Shown here: positions 21,443-34,404 of the stretch, one piece after another
Position numbering within the stretch: position 1 is the stretch's first letter
Layout of the letters: the number at the start of each line of letters is the position of its first letter
Origin: Mya arenaria
Taxonomy: Eukaryota > Mollusca > Bivalvia > Myida > Myidae
Direction of reading: 5' to 3'
Assembly: GCF_026914265.1 (NCBI RefSeq)
Contig: NC_069122.1
Coordinates: 40,947,125 to 41,011,124, forward strand
Length of the DNA stretch: 64,000 nucleotides
Program-made: the position numbers and the translations under genes
The notes under the pieces: generated by a model
The model's input: only the letters and a program-made list of their open reading frames with translations
Told to the model about the DNA's origin: nothing
Databases searched by the model: none

Positions 21443-23312
21443 ATCCAAATACAAAATATACATGTTTTGGATAACGATGAACAAATTACGAAGCATATAC
21501 TTTTATAAACTTTCAACAAAACATAACATGGACATAATAAATGGACAAACATTTTGTCATGCGTTGTATGCGATATACAATTAACCTTGTGATTTCATCA
21601 AGCTATTTGCGATATGCAATGCCAACTTTAAATGCCTGCTGACCACAAACAATTCTGGGATGGTATTCAATATTCAGCTTAAGTCCATTTTATGGTCATG
21701 CATCCTTGACTTCATCCACTGTTTAGGTCCGTTATTTATATCGAGCAATCCGATTAGCTACATCGTTCGTAGATTCAATTTAGACCAATATTGAATACAA
21801 CCCCTGGTACCATTTTTAATATATTATCGGTTTGATTTTTTTATCTTATCTTTCTCTACACAAATAATCGAAACCAGGCACGAACAAAACTTTTTGTGCA
21901 ATCCTTCAATGCCAAAATAATGAATTTTAATACGTCTTCGGTATGGTTTGCTTATTATAAATATTATTCTTTATTACTATTATTTCTTTACCTTCCAAAC
22001 CCTTCCAAGTGATACAGACATAACATGCAGTTACTAAGCATTCAAAATTAACATTCTTTAACATGATTGAGATCTTTAAAGATAATATATTAGGAAAAAC
22101 TACTATGTTTGTAACTTATTTACAATTTCGTGTATTGCCATTTAAGTATTCGTCGTTGACACAAAAGTCCCCAATGGCATTATAAACTATCAAAACTACT
22201 GGATACAAGAGCGCCAGAAAACAAACGCAAGCGCTCGTCTGTTGTTATTATTTTTTTTAAGTCGAACAAGGGACATAACTTGACAAATATTGGGTCCAGA
22301 GTTATTGACCCTGCTTTACATATTTTTTTTTTGTTTCTTGCAAGGTTTTACGGCGAAGTTAAAGTCTTTTGCGTGACGACGATGATGCCGCTGTTAACAA
22401 CGACACAAGGGCTATCACAAAACCTCGACTTTTCTCTCACAAAAATAGACTATATAATAATGTTTATAAGCATATCCACTGGACACAATTTCTCGAAAGT
22501 TCTGAAGCTTAACAGGCTTAAGAAGCTAATTTCAATTAGTCGTGATACATTATTAAATATGATTTTATTTAAATACAAACATTGTTTATTGTACACTGTA
22601 ATTAACAAATTATCAGAAGGTGTATTCCTATTTAAAATCCAATACCTCTCAGCGAAGTAAATACATCGCGAATAAAATACAAACACAAATAGTGAGCTCA
22701 GCTTGATCCTGTTAAAAAGGACTATAGAAGTTTTTGAGGAATTAATGCTCTGTATATCACAATAACAAACACTGATGCATAAGTTGCATAGCAAACCTGT
22801 AGCGAGCTATTACCCGATGGCGAGGGTAAATAAGCTTACCCCCCCCCCCCTCCCCCACCTCTCTAGCAAAACACATTGAATACAGCTACTGGAAAGACAA
22901 TCCACATGTAATAAAAGTAGATAATTGTTATTGAGGTTAACAAAGCACTTTTTCCTGGTGTGCCTAACACCCAAACAGACTTGTATACATTTGGTTTGTC
23001 ATCTACAAGTGTAAAACAACCAAGGTTATGACATGCTGTAAATACCAGAGCTCATCCATAAACCTGAGATTGCAAATAGACCTATTAACAGACAGACAGA
23101 CAGTTGATTGACTTGCACATAGTACATCGTCACAACACATACATTTTATAATACAATTTGTCAATGTGTATGAGCAATGATAATAAACAATAATGAATAG
23201 ACATTACAACATACAACTATGTAGGGAAAAACACAAAAAACAACAACAAAAAACAACAAATAACAAAATCAATAAATAATAAATGAGAATGTTAACATTT
23301 GTCTCAGCTTGC

Positions 23313-23482
23313 AGGCGCGTAGCTAGGTCAAATTTGGGATTACGCAGATCGATGCCTTGGGGCGTAGGTGTGGTAGGGGGTACTTAAAAGTCGTTTTTTT
23401 TTTGGAATTTAAAAAAACTTCGACCTGTCAAAATTTCATTACGCAACTGCGTATTTGCGTAGTCAGCTACGCGCCTGGCTTG
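23313..23482. mobile_element. Short inverted-repeat element with GCGCGTAGCTAG ends
   Basis: Begins CAGGCGCGTAGCTAGGTCAA and ends GTCAGCTACGCGCCTGGC; about 170 bp, non-coding, T-rich centre. Confidence 0.7.
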
Positions 23483-23828
23483 GATCTAAAATAAATACAG
23501 TCATACGTCATGCAGACGGTAACATATGTAAATAACCACACATACAAACGAATCACATTCCGTAATCATAAGTATTGTCTGAAACGTAATTATGTTCCGT
23601 TCTGTTTGCTTAAAAAAGTCTTAACCGTCCACTTGAGTTTGGTTTTCAAAAGGGCGTCGTTGTATCACAAATAATTCAAGTAACAATTTGAGAAAATACA
23701 AATAAAGTTGAGCAAACACAAAGGTAGGATTATTCTGCATATATGACTGTTTGTTAAATTTCGCCGCTGGGTTGCAAACAACTGCAAACCACAAATTATA
23801 GTCTGCACCAAATGTCAATACGATGCAT

Positions 23829-23910
23829 CAATCGGAGCATTTTGGCCTTTATCCAACAAAATGGAATATCTCGAAGCTTGCCGGAGATGGCCGAGTTGTT
23901 CCGATTGACG
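23829..23910. mobile_element. Short palindromic element, copy 3
   Basis: CATCAATCGGAGCATTTTGG at the left and GGCCGAGTTGTTCCGATTGA at the right, with ATCTCGAAGCTTGCCGGAGA inside. Same family as 6459-6540. Confidence 0.6.
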
Positions 23911-24268
23911 ATGTATCTTTAATTTTGTCATTTTGACTTTCACCGAAGTTCCTTTACATTATGTTAAAGTCGGTAGCCAAGCCCGCGTGACAATAAACAA
24001 ACCTCTTTTTGTATTTGGTCTCACAAAGTCTGTAAAGTCATCGGAATTATAAACGTAGCCTGTGACGATGTCTCTTATTCGGACGTGATTTAGAACCGTT
24101 GAGCGGTTTTCACGTTGAACTTCACGTTCACGTTCACGAATGTATCTGTTTGAAGTTGCAGATTTTTAAGATTTGCAAGGTCAAGACCAGATTGTTTTCG
24201 ACAGCCATCACTGTCAGACAGTTTGTTTAAACCTTTATCACGTATGCAAATCTCGCTGGATGAACAAA

Positions 24269-24981
24269 CTATGCACTGTAGTTGTCCACATCAGTCGACG
24301 CGCCCGAAGCTTCTTGGGCATCCGACACGAAAGATGCCGGTTGCTGGTTTTCTTCAAATTCCGACTTAGATCTGCTGGTGTCAGTGAATGATGACGTCAT
24401 CTGGCTATCACCCAGGGTCTCGGCGGAAGCTGTCGGTGCAATGTGTGAAAGGGTCGAGCCAATCTCAGCTCCGGGCGCATCATTGTCGAGCAGTGGAGCT
24501 GTAGGCGTCAATCCCTGTCCGCCTCCACCATCCTGGTTCTGGTCACCTGTGCAGCAACTTGGATTGCCGAAATCGGCAATTGGAACGCATTTACTGGATA
24601 TGTTCGGAACAAGTTCGGAAGGACCGTCTTTATCAACTTCCTGATATCCTTGGGTTGTGCGACCAGTTTCCTCGACAGGTTTCTTGTCTGTGTTGCTTCT
24701 TCCATTGTTGATATGTTTGGGTGGTTTGGGACTGTGGTTATTTGATCTGTCAGGGTCTTTTACATCAAGTTCCCTTTCCCCGTTATGTATATGTACTTGG
24801 TTGTTGTTGCTGTGCGTGTTATTGCTGTTGTTGCTGCTGTCGTTCACTGTATTGACGGGCGTGTACTGGCACGAGTTAGTGTACCTTTTGTAACAACAAA
24901 ACCCTATCAGGCCGGCTATTACAATAAACTCGACAACAGCTATTGATATTGCAACATTTTGTAGAGTGTAGTTTGTGTCAT
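24269..24981 (-). CDS. A2 exon 5: transmembrane segment and cytoplasmic tail
   Basis: Acceptor CTTTTTCAG. Encodes NVAISIAVVEFIVIAGLIGF, a CCYKRY stop-transfer, an Asn/Ser/His-rich stretch (partly CAA/AAC triplet repeats) and a Ser/Thr/Glu-rich end before TAG at 24269-24271. Confidence 0.85.
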
Positions 24982-27900
24982 CTGAAAAAGAAAAAACGTT
25001 TTGAAAAGCAATGAAAATACCATGTCGATTGATTTAATATAGGGAGTAACTTGTTGCATATTACTGTTCCCACGAGAATTTGACACTTCTGAGTCAAAAG
25101 ACATGCATGTAAAAAAAATCTTAAAGGGACAGGACACCAGATGTGTCCAAAAGTGGCAAATAGAGTATATCCTCAAAACAAGTCTAAAATTGTCAATATG
25201 AGCTAGTATAAGGCCGATAATACATGATAAAAAGAATATTTTGTCGCTGTCTCAGCTGAGTTTATCCGTTTAAAAATAGGGCAAAATGGTTTCTGAATTT
25301 ATAGTGTGTTTATTTAGCACGTGCATGTCACGTGTTAACAACATATTCATATATGAAAGGACTCCATGAACTCTTAATTTATTCAAAATTTCTTCGCAAT
25401 ATGTCAACCCAAACTAAAGATAAAAAGATTCAACCGTGTTTGATTTTTTAGTAAAAGTGACCTTGACTTTGGTAAACGGGGAACCAAACGTAATCCCATG
25501 TAAGGTTTACATAACCTCTTCCTATGTGCCAAATGTGGTCACACCATGTCTACCCACTCTACAGATATGCATTTTCAACTGGTTTTCTTTTTTAAGTAAC
25601 AGCGACCTTGACCCAAGGGGACCAAAACGCAACCCCGTCACCCTCTCCATTAACTCTTCAAATAAACCAACTTTGGTCACAAAGTTTTGCCTCAAACTAA
25701 AGCCATCTAGATTCAGTCGTTATTCTAATCTAAGTAGCAGTGAAATTGACCTTGACCAAAACGCAATCCCATGACAGGTCTCTAAAACTGTCAACTCTAA
25801 GTAAAGTTATTCAGTTTCATAGGTGTTTTACGCCGCCCACGCGCACACCCGAACAAAAGCGTACATAATAACCAGGTTTCACTATGGAAAAAATCTGGAT
25901 CCTTAAAGTTTTGCAAGTAGATAACAAGTGAAATCATGGTCTTTTTATTTAAGGATTCAGTTTAATTGTATGGTTAGGTGGACGCAACAGATCTACACCC
26001 TGTTCAGATAGCTATGTTGTTTATAATTTTAACATTTAGTGCGGCTTTCTTTCTTTATAGTGATTGTTGTTGCCTACTGAGGTTTCGAGTTGAATTGTAA
26101 AGCCGATCATAAAACACAACTGACCCTTATCAAGCCTCAGACAGACGGGCGCACTCTGTGGCAGTTCCCCTTCCTCTGTGACCCAGCGTTCACGCAGGTA
26201 GCACATTAGAAGCGGTGGTCCGTGTAGCTGGCGTCCCTCCACGCACGTGTACTTGGCCGTGGAGACGCCATCGTCCATGCTAACAGACACGTGGCCGTTG
26301 ATAAGGTCCGGCGGATACCTACACGTTTCTGTAAAAACAAAACAAGTTATTCGAAAAGCCATGATTCCTTGTTCATGATGACACGGTGATATTGGTAAAA
26401 CGCCTATTATTTTTCTCGCAGTTACACACATATTTCAATTCTTTAATTTTATCTATACTTGTTAGTTGAACAATTACTTTCGCAATACGGCTTCGGTTGT
26501 TTCCAGTGGCCAAAGTCGCTGCACTCGATTGTCGACTCCCCGACCATCTCATAGCCGTCATTACACGTGTATGTAACGTTATTGCCATGACCAAACGTCG
26601 AAACGGATGGATATGAACCGTTCGGGATACTTCCTGGGTCCGGACAGGCGGACACTAGAATACAATCATAGAGTAAGTTAGCAGAAGAAGTTTGTGGTAA
26701 TAATAGTATTCTTTGTCACATTTTTTTTTAATTTTACAAATGTACTCTTAAAATGCTTCCAAATGATTAGGTCGCTTGCTCCAATATCATTAATATTGGT
26801 CAACCTCGTTTCCGCAAAACACCCTACGCTCGGGTCTGAATGAACCTATCTTACACTCTTGGCCATGGAAGATACTTATATTCTCCCACCTAAGTTAAAC
26901 AAAATTAAGTAAAAATGTATTTTTTGCTGGAACTCTTTTGTGCGTAGTGAAAATAAATGCGTATGGATATGCGATAATTCACAGTTGTCATGGATATGCG
27001 CGCAGTGATTCAGATTATGTTAATAGTCAAATCGGTCTTTAAATAGTTCAGAGGAGAGTGAAGCATTATTTCTTGAAAGATGCGTGAAAACCTTTTTATG
27101 TTGACATTTAAAGGGAGAAATAATTAATAAGCTTTCTAAATATTGCAACAAGACAAGGTTTCTTTGATGCTACAGACGACAGTCTTCAACAAGGGGGGTA
27201 ATTACAATGTGATGACCATTAAAAAGGAGTTCCATACGAGCGTTTTCTCTTTGCCCGTGGGCAAGATAAGAATTTCTAGCATGGTTCAATTTTTGGATCC
27301 ACTTATCTGAGGTGGGAGAATAATTTCCAGCATGGCCAAATTTTTGGATCTACTAATCTGAGGTTGGAGAAAAGTATTTATATGACAACACACGATACAT
27401 TCCAAGACGCGAGTATACAAAAAGGGATGATATCAAGGACCGTATTTATATACGTTGAAAGATGTCAATTCTAATTTTTAATGAAACAAGGGTAAGTGTT
27501 TCTAAATAATATACAAATAAGTCAAAAAATATAGTCGTGTAAAAGTTCTGCTCTAAATTATTTTACTTTGTAAAAGCGATCAAAATTTTCTATTTTTAAC
27601 ATAATATATGATGGGTTGCAAAGTTAATATATGATGGGTTTAAGAGTTAACATATGATGGGTTTCAGAGTTAATATATGATGGGTTGCAGAGTTAATACA
27701 TGATGGGTTGCAGAGTTAAGATATGATTGGTTGCAAAGTTAACATATGATGGGTTGCAGAGTTAACATATGATGGGTTGCAGAGTTAACATATGATGGGT
27801 TGCAGAGTAACTATATGATTGGTTGCAGAGTTAACATATGATGGGTTGCAGAGTTAACATATGATGGGTTGCAGAGTTAACATATGATGGGTTGCAGAGT

Positions 27901-29726
27901 AAAATCATATTAAACGATTGCGAATCATGTTTCGCTCTTACGTGGTAAAATAAGGCGAGATTAAGACTAAGAAACATTGTAATTATTTTCATGACTACAC
28001 AACGGTACATTTAAATGTACGAGTAGAGAAAATGGTTCATCAGAGACCGTATTTATAAATCTACTATCTAAGAAGTTCATACTGACAGTTTGAGGAAAAA
28101 GATTTGAAATATAGATTTAAAAATATACTAATTTGAATGCCTACCCATGCCAGCTAAATCGTAAACACATATGCATGTTTAAGATCCTCGGCACCCCAGC
28201 GTATCATAACCTATATGACACCCTGGGCAAATCAGCTGTAAAAATCTCGTCCTCATGAATAATTAATAAGGTAAAATCCAGGCACTTTATTGGACGCATG
28301 AGACACACCTCATGCGATGCGGAAATGGCCGAGAAGTTACGGATGTAATCTCGGTTCGAAATAATCCAATGAGATCACGGCTTAAAAATCGTTTTAGGCA
28401 GGATATTTTTAAATAGATTTTTTTCCTTTTTGTTATCGGCTATTTCATTGGTCGGAAAATGCTGATGAATATTCAAGATTTACGAAGTTTCCGTAGCTAA
28501 TTTGCACAGAGTGCCTAGGATGATGTTTGGTTTACCGTTAAAGCCTTATACATGCATATAATGTCGCAAAGATTGAATGTCGAGATTTAGCCTAAAATAC
28601 CTCTCTCCTTTTTCACCATGTCCTTTGCCTTTGTCTTTGCAGTATATTCTAAAATGTAAGTACAAAACAATAGAGAACAAAGATCGCAAATAGATGTATT
28701 AAAGATGCACTCTCTCAGGATCTGCTGATTTTAGCATCAATACCTTCATTTTAGCCATATAAGATAACCCTCAATAGAACAGATCTCAGTTGCTAGATAC
28801 ACTGCCTTAAAGCGTTTGGAACGTGTTCAGCTATTAAACATTAATTTTTCTTACTAAAATATGAAAACTGCGATATGCCATCTTGTCAGCAGTGTTATCT
28901 CATATGATTGGTTTCCAAATATTTAACCCCCCCCCCCCAAAAAAAAAAAAAAAATAAAAAAAAAAAAAAAAATAAATAAAAAATGGCTCATTCTAGGACA
29001 AAAAATAAAAGAAGTTGACAAAACGAACAATCTGTGAGAGAACAGCTTTAAAGATTTCAAGCAATTTCGTAACCGTGGCGTACCTTCACCATTTTTAATT
29101 GTTCGCACGTAAATATAGTCTAAAAATAATGTCAATGGGTCGAACAGGATGTTGGCTCTGCTTGAGTTTGTTTTGAAGAATGCAGACTAAAAAATACACA
29201 ATTTCTGGCAACACTCAGTTGAAATCTGACCAGTTTAATATAAGTTACATGTATAAACACCCATTGGCCTTCGAGATTTAAGCATTTGTTATTCCGGGGG
29301 AACCAAAACTGATCTGTTCGCCCGGTCGTTGTGGTTGTCTAAGTACGCCCCTGCATGCGGCATGTTAAACGTTTACTGTCAAAATCTGATTTAAACTGAA
29401 ATCTGATGCCGACATTATTATATGTACATAACTTCACAAATTAAACAATGCCTTGTAATTATGTTTTGTAATGTTTCACGAGATTATGTCAATTTTGCTA
29501 GAAATAAAAATATGTTCTACAAACAAATGGTTAAAATATGCCAAAATGTTAATGTTTCGGACGGCTAGTGTTGCCAGCTGAATTATTTACCCACCGAAAC
29601 ACCAGGGCCGACATTCCGCTGGAAGAAAGTCCTTGTTACAATCACTCGAGATGTCAGCACACAGCTTACAACTTCCAACGCTTTTGTCACAATACTCCTC
29701 ACTGAAAAAGGTCGTAAATCATTATT

Positions 29727-29759
<33 letters not shown>

Positions 29760-30184
29760 GTCGTCGTCGTCGTCGTCATCGTCATCGTCATCATCATCAT
29801 CATCATCATCATCATCAGCGATGATGACTATCACCATCATCATCATCATCATCATCATCATCGCCGCCGCCGCCGCCCCCATCATCATCATCATCATCAT
29901 CATCATCACCACCACCACCCCCAGCAGCAGCAGCAGCAGCAGAGAATAGGAAAAGTTAATATTAATCAAAATGAACGTGAGGTCTGCAGACAATTCTACA
30001 CTAACGGGAATTAACGCATAGGATTATTAAACTCCGTTATATGTATCATAACGTAAAAACATATATAAATTTACCCGTTGCAGATATCAACACGTCCACA
30101 TTTTGTCTGTTTCGCATCTGAACCGACTGTTTCCGGTTGCACCGCAGACAGACAGCTCAACAATAAAAAAAACCGCTGAAACAT
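24269..30184 (-). CDS. Gene A2: Cys-rich/two-sushi single-pass membrane protein, 436 aa
   Basis: Complete minus-strand model. Exons 30075-30184, 29595-29701, 26478-26654, 26125-26328, 24269-24981 (1311 nt, 436 codons plus TAG), all GT/AG, phases 2, 1, 1, 1. Order of parts: signal peptide (residues 1 to about 15, MFQRFFLLLSCLSA), 8-Cys module (about 29-71), sushi 1 (about 73-131), sushi 2 (about 132-199), membrane span (about 209-229), cytoplasmic tail of about 205 residues, rich in Asn, Ser, Asp and Gly. Sushi domains suggest a surface receptor or adhesion role; the ligand is unknown. I see no death domain, kinase domain or ITAM in the tail. Paralogue of A1, which lacks sushi 2. I do not recognise a named orthologue. 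Confidence 0.8.
26125..26328 (-). CDS. A2 exon 4: sushi domain 2
   Basis: 204 nt, phase 1 to 1, acceptor TTTTTACAG, donor AAGG|GTCAGT. Reads CRYPPDLINGHVSVSMDD, KYTCVEGRQLHGP and RWVTEEGELPQSAPVC. It has the four sushi cysteines and Trp. No equivalent exon is visible in A1. Confidence 0.85.
26478..26654 (-). CDS. A2 exon 3: sushi domain 1
   Basis: 177 nt, phase 1 to 1. Reads CPDPGSIPNGSYPSVSTFGH, then YTCNDGYEMVG and GHWKQPKPYC: four cysteines and the conserved Trp. Closest match is A1 exon 3. Donor GAAA|GTAATT is weak but in the same place as A1's. Confidence 0.9.
26797..26895. repeat. Dispersed repeat shared with 39330-39412
   Basis: AACCTCGTTTCCGCAAAACA, CTACGCTCGGGT and ACCTATCTTACAC occur in the same order at 39338-39400. 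A TTCTCCCACC motif lies nearby at both sites. Non-coding. Confidence 0.6.
27600..27905 (+). repeat. 23-bp minisatellite in A2 intron 2
   Basis: About thirteen units of ATATGATGGGTTGCAGAGTT-AAC. Not present in the corresponding A1 intron. Confidence 0.95.
28985..29052. mobile_element. 3' half of a CTCTCACAGAT-family element
   Basis: GGACAAAAAATAAAAGAAGT through CAATCTGTGAGAG..CAGCTTTAAA matches the right end of the family copies. The left side is replaced by C and A runs (28925-28980). Confidence 0.6.
29595..29701 (-). CDS. A2 exon 2: Cys-rich module
   Basis: 107 nt, exactly as in A1. Encodes EEYCDKSVGSCKLCADISSD and ends with AECRPWCF; all six cysteines align with A1 exon 2. Acceptor CTTTTTCAG, donor G|GTGGGT. 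Confidence 0.82.
29718..29940. repeat. ATC/GTC trinucleotide microsatellite in A2 intron 1
   Basis: Long ATC runs with GTC, GCC and AGC blocks. The poly-Asp, poly-Met and poly-His frames across it are artefacts. It sits in the same intron as the A1 triplet tract. Confidence 0.95.
30075..30184 (-). CDS. A2 exon 1: signal peptide
   Basis: ATG at 30182-30184, then FQRFFLLLSCLSAV and, after a polar stretch, CGRVDICN with the first two module cysteines. Donor AACGG|GTAAAT, phase 2, as required by exon 2. Confidence 0.8.
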
Positions 30185-30302
30185 ATTCAGTGAGTTTGTT
30201 TTTTTTTGAGTAAAATATATCACAAAACCCTCATTTATATTTGTTGTCTAAAATAACAACTCTCACAACCGGCCCCGAACGATTTACATTCGATATGGCA
30301 CC

Positions 30303-30545
30303 CCCAGGGGCGGCTCCAGGATGCGACGTAAGAGGGGGCGTAAGTAAGGAGCGTAATGTTTTAACACGCGCACCTCCCTCAAAACCGGAATTTATTTGGT
30401 TAAAGTGTTGGAAGGGAAATTGGGGTTTTCTGCCATTTTTTTAACAGTTTCTATTCCAGAGTGGTGCATTTTGGGGGTCATTATTACTTTTTTTCTCCTA
30501 TATTAAAATCAAAAGTAAACTTGGACGATTTTAGTGGGTGACCAC
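30303..30545 (+). repeat. Dispersed repeat 'GGGGGCGTAA', copy 2
   Basis: CAGGGGCGGCTCCAGGATGC to AAACTTGGACGATTTTAG; same order of motifs as 10135-10365. Confidence 0.7.
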
Positions 30546-30549
30546 CCTC

Positions 30550-31475
30550 CCTTTACACGAGATTCCCAGGCTTTCGCAGGGCATGTTTATTCACGTTCTC
30601 AAGTTAATGAATGTTTCAGGCTTGCAATAGTTGTCTTGCGGTATCCATTAATTTTTGAAAGCATACACACATCTTAAGTACACACACAATGATACATGTC
30701 TTTAAAATATTTAGCGGCGGTGATGCCGGATCGTTCGCAACTTTGTAATTACGCGTGCAAATTTCTTATGGCAAATGACATAATAATCAACTTGACCTCG
30801 ATTCTACAAAGACTAACATTTTTAACAAGTTTCATGGAAATTAGGATATAAATGATGCATTGAAAGTATTTCAGCTGTAGTTTCAATAGTTGTCCTTGTG
30901 TTTTTGGAACTGCAAAATTGACCAAAATTTGATATAGAAAACATTTCGACCAAATTGCATTCAATTTAAGTGTACAATTTGGTCTGAAATGTTAGTCAAG
31001 TTCTATTCTTTTATTTGCTCTATCGTGTGCCTTTTCGGTTCAAATAACCTAATTGGGCCGAAATGATCCATTATTGAATTCTGATTAGAAATCATGAAGA
31101 CAAACAATCTGACCGTGTTTGATAGATAAAATGGTAGAACATGTGTCAGCAAGAGTGTTTAAAATACCAAGCAGAGGCGGACGACTAATCAAAACAGCTC
31201 ATTTGAGCTTATAGCAGATTTTTCCTATCTTCAGTTACTTATACGCATAGATACAAAGAATGTGTTCTATATCTAATACTACGAAATGATTTTATGTCAG
31301 ATAGTTTGTGAGATTAAGTGAATGAATAAAGTTGTCTAGTTCAACGTTAAATGGATTTAGTAGGAATTTCGATACAATCTCCCAACTGGAATAGAGTTGA
31401 CAAAAAATAAAGAGCAAATATATTAATTATAATAGTGTAACATAATTTTGTTTATATAGCTATTAGTTTTCTACC
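30550..31475. other. Intergenic
   Basis: AT-rich; no gene, RNA or repeat structure that I can support. Confidence 0.5.
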
Positions 31476-31477
31476 TA

Positions 31478-31998
31478 ACAACAAAGAAGTTCAACAACAA
31501 AGAAGTTCCACAACAAAGAAGTTCAACAACAACAACAACAACAACAACAAAGAAGTTCAACAACAAAGAAGTTCAACAACAAAGAAGTTCAACAACAACA
31601 ACAACAACAACAAAGAAGTTCAACAACAAAGAAGTTCAACAACAAAGAAGTTCAACAACAACAACAACAACAACAACAAAGAAGTTCAACAACAAAGAAG
31701 TTCCACAACAAAGAAGTTCCACTACAAAGAAGTTCAACGACAACAACAACAACAAAGAAGTTCAACAACAAAGAAGTTCAACAACAAAAAAGTTCCACAA
31801 AAAAGAAGTTCAACAACAACAACAACAACAACAAAGAAGTTCAACAACAAAGAAGTTCCACAACAAAGAAGTTCAACAACAAAGAAGTTCCACAACAAAG
31901 GAGTTCAACAACAACAAAGAAGTTCAACAACAACAACAACAACAACAAAGAAGTTCAACAACAAAGAAGTTCAACAACACCAACAAAGAAGTTCAACA
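31478..31998 (+). repeat. AACAACAAAGAAGTTC minisatellite
   Basis: Over 500 bp of CAACAAAGAAGTT units of about 15 bp, with CAA triplet expansions between them and occasional CCAC variants. Intergenic. Confidence 0.95.
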
Positions 31999-32275
31999 TA
32001 ATGCATGGAGCGGACAAGATTGATTCGTGCTGGCATTCTTAGTCTGGTGACAGAAGAGACATAAGATTCTCCAACATTTAATACAATTGTTTTATCATAC
32101 CAAAAAGGATGAATAAATGTCGAAAGCAATGGTTCTTATGAAGGATACCGTGTTTAATCCTTCGGACTCCACACACATTGACCAACCCAATTGCGTTCAT
32201 ACCCCGATAATGACATCAACCCCGCAATGCATTCCTTAAAACACCTACAAATCACTCAATATCAACGTCGCATTA

Positions 32276-32525
32276 CAGGGCCGGATCAAGTAATTGACGT
32301 TAGAGGGGCGCAACCTCTTTACATGCGCCCCTCCCGAACCGAACGAATATGGCATAACTTGTTTGCATGCGGATTTGGGGTTACTGCCTCAAGGAAATTT
32401 TAACCATTTGTAGTCGGAAATGGTGCATTTAACGGGTATTTTATTACGTGTTTTTTCCTCCCATATTGATATAAAAAGTGAACTTGGACGATTTTAGAGG
32501 GGGCGCGCCGGTTGCACCCCCCTCT
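32276..32525 (+). repeat. Dispersed repeat 'GGGGGCGTAA', copy 3
   Basis: GACGTTAGAGGGGCGCAACC, CCCCTCCCGAACCGAA, GTGCATTTAACGGGTATTTT and GAACTTGGACGATTTTAG; third copy of the 10135 family. A 70-residue frame over it is spurious. Confidence 0.65.
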
Positions 32526-32529
32526 AAAT

Positions 32530-34400
32530 ACGCAAGTGCATTGTAGCTTTTGTAGAAATGTCATATAATTTCGTAATCTAATAGATATGGAAGATCGTTG
32601 TTTGGAGTGACATCTCCTATATATAAATCTGAAGAAATAAATGCTTTTAAGACCTCATGTCACTTAACTTTACAGGTCAAATGACACTAAAGGTTATGCG
32701 AGGTAGACTTAATTGTCTCATCAATGAGCACCTACATCGACACATACAGTAATTATCTGAACTTTCTTGTAATGATTGCATATCATATTTCTTTCAACAT
32801 TTACATGTTTTTTTTTTAATTGAAATTAGTTAACCCTTAATCATTGCTTCATAATGTTTATCAAAGTGTAATAGAAGATAGATGTTCTATATCTAATACT
32901 TTAAAACCGCCTACATGTGTGTAAAAGGTTATCTTTCGTCTATATCATATGACAGTCAGTCTGTGGGGGCCGCTTGGTATATCACAGGAGATAACGACAT
33001 GTTTGTAAATTTGACTAATATCCATTATACAGCAAAATAAATAGCCCCACCTCATCTCATAAGCTTAAATGTACATGTAGGTCGGTAACACTAATCAGGT
33101 TTTTAAAATTAAAGGTGACTATTATAAAAACAACAACAACAGTTAGCTTGTAAACTCTCTGGCTGATATTAATCTAGTGCTGGTTACAACCACAATTACT
33201 TGTCAACATTATATGTCGTCCAATAAATCGGCACTAACCATTTAGTTTTGTAAGTAAATATACTAACAACGTTCAATCATTACCAACTGACGATAATGAT
33301 TTTTTGTGAGGCTCCCATGAAAAAAACACCCAGCTCGGGCAGAGCAAATAAAATTGTTTATAACTTATATTCTTTAGCAAACTTACACTCACACAGCTTC
33401 GAGTGAACGAACAGTAAAATACACTTATAACGAACATTATAACAGTGTAAATAAATCGGAATATTTACCCATTCCATTAGTCCAGTTGTAACGGATTTTT
33501 AATTATTAATTATAAATGACAACTCGACTATTCAGCTTCAACACTAAAACTGAATGCCCAAATAATAATGGGTGCGGAAAAATTTATACTTAAATAAGGT
33601 ATTACTTATCACAATGTATTGGGATTCCATCTTAATATTTTGCTAACTGTTACGTGTTTGTTTGTTTTGTTAATAATAGTTTAAAGTGCAACTCGCAGGT
33701 TTACTACTGCACGACGGTTATAACTTAATATTGAAAAAGAATGCGATGCGGTAAGCCCTCTTATCGCCAAGGACACGGAAGTTCATAACAAAGGCGGTTT
33801 AAAAACACTTGCATAACATATAGTTTATTTATATTAAGACGTGTACCAAGTATGTCGTCTATTCAACCACATATATGAACATGAACAATGTGGGTGAATA
33901 TTTGATACAAAATATAAAATGGTTGTATTTGCATATAAGTAATATGATCAAATAGGATGAGTATGAACATAAACCACATTCAACTTCCACATTCAATTTT
34001 GTCTGCCTCAATTAAAAATCGTCTTTAACATAAAAATATAATTGTTTAATGTTTTGTTATTTTGTTTCGATATTTCAGTGTTTATGTTTATCGACGTTGT
34101 CTTCAAATACATAATTTGTATCACAGTCAGAAATCTTTGCAAATCAGACGACTGAAAACATGCATAAAAATGATCATGTTATTGATCATGAAATCTGAAC
34201 CGATTTTGATAACTAGAATTCAGCGAATTGAATACGTCACCCCCTTGGTACGCCCATCTTTATGAATTGAAAAGAATGAAACATTTATTAATTGTGAGAA
34301 AGACTGATGAAACAAGAGCGATATGTTTCACTTCTGGAAGTTGTTGAAGTTAGTTCAAATATGTAATGCAATATAAGTTAAGCAGGTCAAATTAGAAAAA
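32530..34400. other. Intergenic
   Basis: AT-rich sequence without supported genes. It includes a short CAACAACAACA tract at 33131-33142. Confidence 0.5.
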
Positions 34401-34404
34401 TAAA

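Larger units (their letters stand above)
21450..24268. other. Intergenic between CTBS1 and A2
   Basis: AT-rich, with a C-run at 22842-22853 and the two small elements listed separately. No gene-like frame: the 126-, 114- and 75-residue frames lack homology and splice context. Confidence 0.5.

Noticed and set aside
26100..26140. A2 sushi-2 exon ending at CTGAG|GCTTGA (GC donor)
   Set aside because: The GTCAGT donor 13 nt further on (minus strand) restores the phase-1 joint to the membrane-span exon.
29583..29993. Poly-Asp/poly-Met ORF
   Set aside because: ATC microsatellite; only the 29595-29701 part is a real exon, in its own frame.
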